64,000 nt of DNA from Caulobacteraceae bacterium (GTDB taxonomy: Bacteria; Pseudomonadota; Alphaproteobacteria; Caulobacterales; Caulobacteraceae), in the NCBI GenBank assembly GCA_947475465.1, contig CANJLK010000006.1:1-64000 (forward strand). Direction: 5' to 3'. Position numbers and translations under genes: made by a program. This document shows, piece after piece, positions 40,488 to 48,143 of this stretch (its first letter is position 1; every line of letters starts with the position of its first letter). The notes below the pieces were generated by a model. That model did no database searches. It was not told the origin of the DNA and saw nothing but the letters and a program-made list of their open reading frames with translations.

Positions 40488-41680
40488 CAGGCCCCCGGGA
40501 CGCCCAGGCCCTGCGCCGTCTGCCTCAGCGCGGCCTGGTCGGCGGGCGAACCGGCGAAGGCCCGCACAGCCTCGCGATAGTCGCCGGCGGCCTGGTCGGG
40601 GTGGCCCAGGACCATGCGCGCCCGGATCAGCCGCTCCCAGCCCGCCCGGTCGCGCGGGTTGGCCTTCAGTTCGCCGGCGAGCTTGGCGACCATGCCCTCG
40701 ATCATAGCCGCCCGGCCCTGGTCGGACATCTGGCCGGCGGCGGCGACCTGATCGGCCGTGGGGCCCGGTGGCGGCGCTGAGGCGGCCATGGCCGGCGGCG
40801 GCGAGGTCTCGGGCGGCAGGCGCCTGGAGATGTCCTCGCCGCGGGCCTGGGCGACCTTGATCACGAAGGCGCGGACCTCGGGCGCCCAGGGCGCGTCGGC
40901 CGGCGCGGTCTTCAGCATGGCGATCCAGTCGTTCATCGCCCCCTTGGCGTCGCCGGCCTGGTCCTTGGCCATGGCCAGGTAGTAGCGGGCGCGCGGGTCG
41001 GCGGGGTCGGCGGCCAACGCCTTCTTGAAGGCGTCCTGCGCCTCGTGGCTGACCTGGCCCTGGTTGGCGAGCACCGTCGCCTCGCCCTGGGCCGAGAGAT
41101 ACTCAGCGTTCCCGGGGTCCAGGGCGGCGGCCTTGCCATAGGCCACGGCGGCCTCTGCGTTGCGGCCCACCTGCAGGTAGGACCAGCCGAGCATCCGCCA
41201 GCCTTCGGCGTTGCCCGGCGTCTCCTTCATCCGGGTTTCCAGTTCGGCGATCATGCTGGGCACGTCGCCGTTCGGGTGGCCGGCGGCGTCCACGGCGGGC
41301 GCGGTCCCGGGCGTCGGATGGACGGAGGCGACATCGGGGCGCCCGATCTTCAGATAGAGGCCGGTGGCGGCCAGCACCACCACGGCGGCGACGCCCAGCG
41401 CCAGGCCCAGGAGGGCGCGCTCGCTGAGCGGCCTGGTTCTGTCCGGAGCGGCCCGGCCCTCGGCCAGGACGCGGCGCTTGACGTCGGTGCGCAGGGCCTC
41501 GGCCTCGGCCGGCGGCAGCGCGCCTCCGGCTGCCTGGCTGTCGATCTCGTCAAGCTGGGCCTTCAGCACCTCGACCGTGTCGTTGCGGGGGCTGCGCGTC
41601 GCATCGTGGCGGCGGATCAGGGGGATCGCCAGGCCGACGGCGGCCAGGACCGTCATCAGGGTCAGGATGATCCACAGCAT
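40487..41680 (-). CDS. ccmI: Cytochrome c maturation protein CcmI (TPR)
   Basis: 'MLWIILTLMTVLAAVGLAIPLIRR' + 'VLKAQLDEIDSQAAGGALPPAEAEALRTDVKRR'; context. Confidence 0.9.
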   Translation of the reverse strand: MLWIILTLMTVLAAVGLAIPLIRRHDATRSPRNDTVEVLKAQLDEIDSQAAGGALPPAEAEALRTDVKRRVLAEGRAAPDRTRPLSERALLGLALGVAAVVVLAATGLYLKIGRPDVASVHPTPGTAPAVDAAGHPNGDVPSMIAELETRMKETPGNAEGWRMLGWSYLQVGRNAEAAVAYGKAAALDPGNAEYLSAQGEATVLANQGQVSHEAQDAFKKALAADPADPRARYYLAMAKDQAGDAKGAMNDWIAMLKTAPADAPWAPEVRAFVIKVAQARGEDISRRLPPETSPPPAMAASAPPPGPTADQVAAAGQMSDQGRAAMIEGMVAKLAGELKANPRDRAGWERLIRARMVLGHPDQAAGDYREAVRAFAGSPADQAALRQTAQGLGVPGA

Positions 41681-42142
41681 TCAGTGCGCCTCGTCGGTGT
41701 TGATCAGGGCCGCCAGCTCCGCCTCTTCGGCGGCGTCCAGCGGCGCGGGCGGGCCGGAACGGCCGCGCATGTAGATCGCCGCGCCCGCGCCGCCGGCCAG
41801 CAGCACGGCCAGCGGCCCCAGCCAGAGCGCCAGGGTGTCGGCCTGGAACGGGGGCTTCAGGCGCACGAAATTGCCATAGCGCTGGACGAGGTAGGCCACG
41901 GCCTGATCGTCGGTGTCGCCGGCCAGCAGACGCTCGCGCAGGATGATCCGCAGATCGTGGGCCAGGGCGGCGTCGGACTCGTCGATCGACTGGTTCTGGC
42001 AGACCACGCAGCGAAGGTCGCGGCTGAGCGAGCGGGCGCGGGCCTCGAGCTTCGGGTCGGGCAACTGCTCGTCGGGCGTGACGGCCCGGACCGGGCCGGC
42101 CATGGCGGCCAGGACCGCCGCCAGGAGGATCAGGCGCCTCAT
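41681..42142 (-). CDS. ccmH: Cytochrome c maturation protein CcmH/CycL
   Basis: 'LSRDLRCVVCQNQSIDESDAALAHDLRIILRERLLAGDTDDQAVAYLVQRYGNFVRLKPP'. Confidence 0.96.
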   Translation of the reverse strand: MRRLILLAAVLAAMAGPVRAVTPDEQLPDPKLEARARSLSRDLRCVVCQNQSIDESDAALAHDLRIILRERLLAGDTDDQAVAYLVQRYGNFVRLKPPFQADTLALWLGPLAVLLAGGAGAAIYMRGRSGPPAPLDAAEEAELAALINTDEAH

Positions 42143-42687
42143 GATTCCGCCCTCAGCCGCGCCAGCAGCGGCTCCAGTTTGCGGTTCCAGTCCTCGACGC
42201 TGATCGCGCCCACATGGCGGTAGCGGACGCGGCCCTTCCGATCGATGACGAAGGTCTCGGGCACGCCGGACACGCCCAGGTCGATGCCCGCGCGCCCTGT
42301 GCGGTCGTTGCCGACGCGGGCATAGGGGTCGCCCCGCTCGGCCAGCCAGCCGGCCCCGTCGGCGGGCTCATCCTTCCAGTCCAGCCCATGGATCGTCACC
42401 CCCTGTTCCTTCAGCCGCATGAGCATCGGATGCTCCACCCGGCAGGCGACGCACCAGGAGGCGAAGACATTAAGCATCACCGGTTCGCCGGAGAGCTGAT
42501 CGGTGGCCAGGCCGCCACGGCCCGACAGCGCGTCGCTTGGCCGGACCGGCGGCAGGTTGAAGGCCGGCACGGGCTTGCCGATCATCATCGAAGGCAACAG
42601 CGTCGGATCGCGCCGCAGGCCGACCGCGAAACCGACCAGGACCAGGACGAAGATCGCCGCCGGCGCGAAGGCGAGGAGGCGCTTCAT
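42139..42687 (-). CDS. ccmG: Thiol:disulfide interchange protein CcmG/DsbE
   Basis: MKRLLAFAPAAIFVLVLVGFAVGL; 'NVFASWCVACRVEHPML'; 4-nt overlap with ccmF. Confidence 0.95.
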   Translation of the reverse strand: MKRLLAFAPAAIFVLVLVGFAVGLRRDPTLLPSMMIGKPVPAFNLPPVRPSDALSGRGGLATDQLSGEPVMLNVFASWCVACRVEHPMLMRLKEQGVTIHGLDWKDEPADGAGWLAERGDPYARVGNDRTGRAGIDLGVSGVPETFVIDRKGRVRYRHVGAISVEDWNRKLEPLLARLRAES

Positions 42688-44666
42688 TCGGCAGCCGCCG
42701 TTGTTGCGGCGGCGGGTGAGCGGACCATGACGCGGCTGGGCGCCCCAAGCCGCAGACGCCGGTCGCTCAGCGAGACGAGCCCGCCCAGCGCCATGGTGAA
42801 CCCGCCCACCCAGATCCACATGATCAGCGGATGGTCCCAGAGCCTGACGACGACCCCGCCGCCGTCCTGCACGTCGCCCACCGAGACATAGAAGTTGCCC
42901 GCCGGAGAGACATGGATGCCGGCGATGGTGGTCTGGGTCTGGCTGGAGGCGTACATCCGCCGCTCGCTGGTCAGCTTATAGGGCCCGCCGCGACCCTCGA
43001 TCAGGAACCGCGCCTGATGGGCCTGGTAATTGGGGCCCTCCACCGGCCCCAGGGCGTCCAGGGTCAGGGTGCGGCCGGCGAAGGCGACCTTGTCGCCCGG
43101 GTGCATGGTCAGCACCTTGTCGCTTTCCCAGGCGGTGACGCTGGCGATGCCCAGGGTCAGCAGGCCAAGCCCGGCGTGGGCCATGACCAGGCCATAGAGC
43201 GCGATCGGCGTGGCGCGGATCGTGCGGCCAAGTTCGGCGCGGCCGGCCCACCAGCGGCGGCCCAGGATGGCCAGAGCGCCCGCGACCAGCCAGGCGGCGA
43301 GCGCCAGGGCGCCGGCGGTGAGCATCATGCGCCACCCCACCGTGACCAGCGCGACCAGCAGCACGGCCGCGGCGATCCCCGCCGGGACGCGCAGGCGGCG
43401 GACAAGGCGGGCGAGTTCATCGCGCTTCCAGTTGAGCATCGGCCCGAACGGCGAGATCAGCAGCAGCGGAATAGCCAGGGGCGCGAAGGTTCGGGCGTAG
43501 TAGGGCGGACCCACCGAAATCTTGTCGCCGCGCAGGATCTCCACGAAGACCGGGCTGAAGGTGCCCAGGAAGACGGTGGCTGCGAGGGCCGTCAGGAAGA
43601 GGTTGTTGAGCGTGATCCCGCCCTCCCGCGACAGGGGTGCGAAGAGCGCGCCGGTCTTCAGCTGCGGCGAGCGCCAGCCGAACAGCGCCAGCGCCACGCC
43701 GGTGGTCAGCGCGATGATCCCCAGGATGTAGATGCCGCGTTGCGGATCGACCGCGAAGGCATGCACGCTGGTCAGGATCCCCGAGCGCACCAGGAATGTG
43801 CCCACCAGGCTGAGCGAGAAGGTCAGGATGCACAGCAGGATAGTCCAGGTGACCAGCGCGCCGCGCCGCTCCAGCACCAGCGCCGAATGCAGCAGGGCCG
43901 TGCCCAGGATCCAGGGCATCAAGGAGGCGTTCTCAACCGGGTCCCAGAACCACCAGCCACCCCAGCCCAGCACATAGTATGACCAGCAGGAGCCGAGCGT
44001 GATGCCGGCGGTGAGCGGCGCCCAGGCGGCCAGCACCCACGGGCGGACCCATCGCGCCCAGGCCGCATCCACCCGGCCCTCGATCAGAGCGGCGATGGCG
44101 AAGGCGAAGGACACCGAGAAGCCGACGTAGCCCATGTAGAGCATCGGCGGATGCATCACGAGGCCGGGGTCCTGCAGCAGCGGATTGAGCTCCGTCCCCT
44201 CCAGCGGCGCGGGATCGAGCCGCAGGAACGGGTTGGAGGTGAAGATCAGGAACCCCAGGAAGGCCACGCCGATCAGGCCCTGGACGCCCAGCACCCGGGC
44301 CTGCAGCGTCTCGCGCAGGGTCCTGCCGAAGATCGCGACGCCCGCGCCATAGACCGCCAGAATCAGCACCCACAGCAGCATCGAGCCCTCGTGGCTGCCC
44401 CAGGTGGCGGCGAATCGGTAGACCGCCGGCTGCAGGGTGTGGCTATGGGCGGCGACCAGGGCGACGGAAAAATCGCACAGAAGATAGCTCGCCGCCAGGC
44501 AGCCGAAGGCCAGAATCACGAAGCCCGCCTGGAGAATCGTCGCGGTCCGCCCCAGCGCCATCAGCACCGGATCGCCCCTGTGTGCGCCCCAAAGCGGCGT
44601 CACCGTCTGGACCATCGCCAGGACGAACGCGAGAATCAGCGCGAACTGACCGACTTCCGCCGCCAT
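42684..44666 (-). CDS. ccmF: Heme lyase subunit CcmF
   Basis: 'ATWGSHEGSMLLWVLILAVYG', 'LGWGGWWFWDPVENASLMPWILGTALLHS' WWD motif. Confidence 0.97.
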   Translation of the reverse strand: MAAEVGQFALILAFVLAMVQTVTPLWGAHRGDPVLMALGRTATILQAGFVILAFGCLAASYLLCDFSVALVAAHSHTLQPAVYRFAATWGSHEGSMLLWVLILAVYGAGVAIFGRTLRETLQARVLGVQGLIGVAFLGFLIFTSNPFLRLDPAPLEGTELNPLLQDPGLVMHPPMLYMGYVGFSVSFAFAIAALIEGRVDAAWARWVRPWVLAAWAPLTAGITLGSCWSYYVLGWGGWWFWDPVENASLMPWILGTALLHSALVLERRGALVTWTILLCILTFSLSLVGTFLVRSGILTSVHAFAVDPQRGIYILGIIALTTGVALALFGWRSPQLKTGALFAPLSREGGITLNNLFLTALAATVFLGTFSPVFVEILRGDKISVGPPYYARTFAPLAIPLLLISPFGPMLNWKRDELARLVRRLRVPAGIAAAVLLVALVTVGWRMMLTAGALALAAWLVAGALAILGRRWWAGRAELGRTIRATPIALYGLVMAHAGLGLLTLGIASVTAWESDKVLTMHPGDKVAFAGRTLTLDALGPVEGPNYQAHQARFLIEGRGGPYKLTSERRMYASSQTQTTIAGIHVSPAGNFYVSVGDVQDGGGVVVRLWDHPLIMWIWVGGFTMALGGLVSLSDRRLRLGAPSRVMVRSPAAATTAAAE

Positions 44667-44741
44667 GGACTTTATGTTCCCCTTCCGACTGGGTGGCTTT
44701 AGAGCGCATTGTGGCTGGCCGGGAAATGGTACAGTGCCAAA

Positions 44742-44761
44742 GCTTCACGGGGGCGTGAAGC
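44742..44761. promoter_or_regulatory. Inverted repeat GCTTCACG-GGGG-CGTGAAGC in the ccmF / redox-operon divergent intergenic region
   Basis: 8-bp perfect arms read directly, 54 bp upstream of the ATG at 44816. Confidence 0.5.
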
Positions 44762-44815
44762 CACAGGCTCGGCGGCCGGTCGGCTGCAGGGGTAGTCGTG
44801 GCGTCAGGGGTTGGG

Positions 44816-47266
44816 ATGTCGGAGACCTTTCGGATCGCGATCGTCGGCTCGGGACCTTCGGGCCTGAGCGCGGCCGCGCATGCGGCGGCGAAGGGTATCA
44901 GCCACGTCCTGCTGGAGAAGACCGACCACCTGTCCGACACCATCTACCGCTACCAGAAGGGCAAGCACGTCATGGCGACGCCGGCCCAGCTGGTGTTGCG
45001 CTCGGACTGCGACTTCGCCGCCGGCAAGCGCGAGGCGGTGCTGGAGCAGTGGAACGCCGACGCCAGGAAGGCCGGCGTCAACGTCCTCTACAACGCCGAG
45101 GCCAAGGCGATCACCGGCGCCAAAGGCGATTTCTCGATCGCGCTGACGAACGGCGACGTCATCAAGGCCGAGACCATCATCCTGGCCATTGGCACCCAGG
45201 GCAATCCGAACCTGATGCGCTGCGACGGCGCGTCCCTGCCCCACGTCCAGTATTCGCTGGATGACCCGGCGGCCTTCATCGACGAGCACATCTTCGTCTT
45301 CGGCGGCGGCGACGCGGGCATCGAGAACGCACTGGGCCTGGCCGCCGACCAGGCCCAGGCCAATGTGGTCACCCTGGTCAACCGCTCAGCCGACTTCGCC
45401 CGGGCCAAGGAGGCCAACGTCAAGGCGCTGATGCAGGCCAGGGACAACGGCCGGATCACCATCCTGGCCGAGACGACCCCCAGCCTGATCGAGGCCGGGT
45501 GGGTGACGGTCGACACGCCGCAGGGCTCGGCGCGGCACAAGTGCGACCGGATCATCGCGCGGATGGGCTCGTCCCCGCCGCGCAAATTCGTCGAGGCCGC
45601 CGGCATCGCCTTCACCAGCGACGCGCCCAGCGCCTTCCCGCACCTGTCGGCGACCTTCGAGACCACCACGCCCGGCATCTACGTCATCGGCGCGCTGGCG
45701 GGCTATCCGCTGATCAAGCACTGCATGAACCAGGGCCACGACGTGGTCGAATACATCGACGGGCGCACAGACCTGAAGCCCGCCGACGAACCGATCCTGG
45801 AAGCCAAGCTGGCCGGACTGCCCGGCAGGATGTCGGTGTCGGAGTGGCTGGAATACCTGCGCAGCCGGGTGGAGATCCTCTACGGCCTGTCGGCCCTGCA
45901 GATGCGGGAATTCCTGCTCGATTCCGACGTCCGCGCCTTCCGGGCCGGCGAGACGATCTTCGAGCGCAACATGATCGGGTCGTCCCTGTTCGGCATCGCC
46001 CAGGGTTCGGTGCGCGTCGAGATCGATCCCAAGAACCCGTCCAACACCGTGCCGATCGGCGCGGGCTCGATCTTCGGCGAGGTCGGGCTGATCTCCGGCC
46101 GCCGCCGCGGGGCGACCATCCGCGCCGGCGAGGACTGCATCGTCGTGGAAATCCCCCGCACCGCGGCGCTGAAGCTGATGGCCCAGGTGGCCGAGGCCCG
46201 CGAGACGGTGAACCGGATCACCACCGAGCGGCAGATCCTGCAGATCTTCAAGTCGGGCCTCGCGCCCTCCGACCTCGAGGAGGTGCTGGCCGGCGCCCAG
46301 GTCATGGAGGTCAGGCCCGGCCAGGCGATCATCAAGGAAGGCGAACTGGGCGACGACCTCTACATCATCCGCTCAGGCTCGATGATCGTGGAGAAGGCGG
46401 TGGGCGGGAAGCAGGTCTTCATGTCCTACGTCCCGGCCGGCTCCTACTCCGGCGAGATGGCGATGATCGACGGCGGCCCGCGGACGGCCACGGTCAAGGC
46501 CGCGATCCGCTCGCAGGTGGTGCGCCTGCCGGCCGACCCGTTCCGCAAGCTGCTGGCCCGCAAGCCCGACCTCGACGCCAAGATGCGCGGCGACATGGCC
46601 GCGCGCCGCCAGGTGAACGCCTTTGTCGAGGACCAGAAGGACAGCTTCGACGGCGTCGTCGACATGTATTCCTCGGTAGCCAGCTTCCTGATCGACCAGG
46701 GGATCGGCGAGGCCACCGACGTGCTCTTGATCGACGAGAGCCTCTGCGTCGGCTGCGACAACTGCGAGAAGGCCTGCGCCGACAGCCACGAGGGCCTGTC
46801 ACGGCTGAACCGCGAGGCCGGCAAGACCTACGCCAAGATCCACGTGCCGACCTCGTGCCGGCACTGCGAACATCCCTACTGCATGACCGACTGCCCGCCC
46901 AACGCCATCCAGCGCGGGCCGGACGGCGAGGTGTTCATCTCCGACGCCTGCATCGGCTGCGGCAACTGCCAGCGCAACTGCCCCTATGACGTGATCCAGA
47001 TGGACAAGCCGCCGCCCGAAAAGCCGGGCCTGTTGTCCTGGATGCTGTTCGGCAAGGGCCCCGGCCCCGGCGAGCCCGACAAGGCCTGGCGCGAGAAGCA
47101 GCCGAAACCAGCCGTGGAGAAGGGCAAGGTCGCCATCAAATGCGACATGTGCATCGGCAAGGCCGGGGGGCCGGCCTGTGTGCGGGCCTGTCCGACCGGG
47201 GCGGCGATCCGGGTGTCGCCGGAGGACTTCCTCTCGGTGGCCCTTCTGGACCGTGGGGCGAACTGA
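44816..47266 (+). CDS. FAD-dependent NAD(P)-binding reductase (YpdA/TrxR-like fold) fused to two cyclic-nucleotide-binding domains and four [4Fe-4S] ferredoxin motifs
   Basis: 'IAIVGSGPSGLSAAAHAAAKG' (FAD), 'IFVFGGGDAGIENALGLA' (NAD(P)), cNBDs 'FGEVGLISGRRRGATIRA' and 'SGEMAMIDGGPRTATVKA', clusters CVGCDNCEKACAD / CRHCEHPYCMTDCP / CIGCGNCQRNCP / CDMCIGKAGGPACVRACP. Possible alternative GTG start at 44798. Confidence 0.93.
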   Translation: MSETFRIAIVGSGPSGLSAAAHAAAKGISHVLLEKTDHLSDTIYRYQKGKHVMATPAQLVLRSDCDFAAGKREAVLEQWNADARKAGVNVLYNAEAKAITGAKGDFSIALTNGDVIKAETIILAIGTQGNPNLMRCDGASLPHVQYSLDDPAAFIDEHIFVFGGGDAGIENALGLAADQAQANVVTLVNRSADFARAKEANVKALMQARDNGRITILAETTPSLIEAGWVTVDTPQGSARHKCDRIIARMGSSPPRKFVEAAGIAFTSDAPSAFPHLSATFETTTPGIYVIGALAGYPLIKHCMNQGHDVVEYIDGRTDLKPADEPILEAKLAGLPGRMSVSEWLEYLRSRVEILYGLSALQMREFLLDSDVRAFRAGETIFERNMIGSSLFGIAQGSVRVEIDPKNPSNTVPIGAGSIFGEVGLISGRRRGATIRAGEDCIVVEIPRTAALKLMAQVAEARETVNRITTERQILQIFKSGLAPSDLEEVLAGAQVMEVRPGQAIIKEGELGDDLYIIRSGSMIVEKAVGGKQVFMSYVPAGSYSGEMAMIDGGPRTATVKAAIRSQVVRLPADPFRKLLARKPDLDAKMRGDMAARRQVNAFVEDQKDSFDGVVDMYSSVASFLIDQGIGEATDVLLIDESLCVGCDNCEKACADSHEGLSRLNREAGKTYAKIHVPTSCRHCEHPYCMTDCPPNAIQRGPDGEVFISDACIGCGNCQRNCPYDVIQMDKPPPEKPGLLSWMLFGKGPGPGEPDKAWREKQPKPAVEKGKVAIKCDMCIGKAGGPACVRACPTGAAIRVSPEDFLSVALLDRGAN

Positions 47267-47269
47267 TCC

Positions 47270-48142
47270 GTGGCAAGGAGCGCGACAGTATCGCAGAGGC
47301 GCCGGTCCTCGACGCACGAGAGCTTCCTCAGACACAAGGGATTCCTGTTCCTCAAGGTGGCGGTGTTCGTCTGTGTCGCCGCCGTCGCCGCCTATTTCTT
47401 CCAGCATGCCCGCCCGCGGCCCGGCGGCGGAACACCGCTGGGCTATTTCCTGGGCACGGTCGGCGCGGGCCTGATCGTCTGGCTGGCGCTGCTAGGCGTG
47501 CGAAAGCGCGCGGTGAGCAGCGGCCACTATTCCCTGAAGGCCTGGGTGTCGGCCCACGTCTATCTCGGCCTGTCGCTCATCGTGATCGCCACCCTGCACA
47601 CCGGGTTCCAGTTCGGGTGGAACGTGCACACCCTGGCCTATGGGCTGATGCTGCTGGTGATCGCCTCCGGAGCCATCGGCGTCTGGGCCTATGTCGCCCT
47701 GCCCGCCCGGCTCAGCGAGAACCGCGGGGAGACCACGCGCAAACAGATGCTGGCGCAGATCCAGTCCCTGGACGAACTGATCCACGAGGCCGCTCAGGGC
47801 TTCCCGCGCGACACCGCCGCCATCGTCCGGATCTCGCTGGAGCAGACCGACATCGGCGGCGGCTTCTGGCGGCGGCTGTTCGAGGACTACCGTGACTGTG
47901 CGAACCTGCGCGCGCTGCGCGAGATCGAGGCGGCCCAGCGGACGGCCGGCGCCCATGAGGCCAAGGCCCTGGGCGAGGTGGCGGTTCTGATGCGGCGCAA
48001 GGGCGATGCGCTGGGCCTGGCGCGGCGGCAAATGCACATCACGGCCCTTTTGGAAGCTTGGCTGTTCGTGCACGTTCCGGCCACATTCGCCCTGCTGGCC
48101 GCGCTCACCGTGCACATCGTCAGCGTCTTCGCGTACTGGTGA
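47270..48142 (+). CDS. Membrane protein, putative di-heme cytochrome b-type electron carrier
   Basis: About 5 hydrophobic TMs; H-X13-H in TM3 (HVYLGLSLIVIATLH) and H-X13-H in TM5 (HVPATFALLAALTVH); cotranscribed arrangement (3-nt gap). Confidence 0.75.
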   Translation: MARSATVSQRRRSSTHESFLRHKGFLFLKVAVFVCVAAVAAYFFQHARPRPGGGTPLGYFLGTVGAGLIVWLALLGVRKRAVSSGHYSLKAWVSAHVYLGLSLIVIATLHTGFQFGWNVHTLAYGLMLLVIASGAIGVWAYVALPARLSENRGETTRKQMLAQIQSLDELIHEAAQGFPRDTAAIVRISLEQTDIGGGFWRRLFEDYRDCANLRALREIEAAQRTAGAHEAKALGEVAVLMRRKGDALGLARRQMHITALLEAWLFVHVPATFALLAALTVHIVSVFAYW

Positions 48143-48143
48143 C

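Noticed and set aside
47140-47895. Plus-strand ORF and other frames inside the redox operon
   Set aside because: Out-of-frame overlap with the FeS and cytochrome b-type genes; Arg/Gly-rich low-complexity translation.
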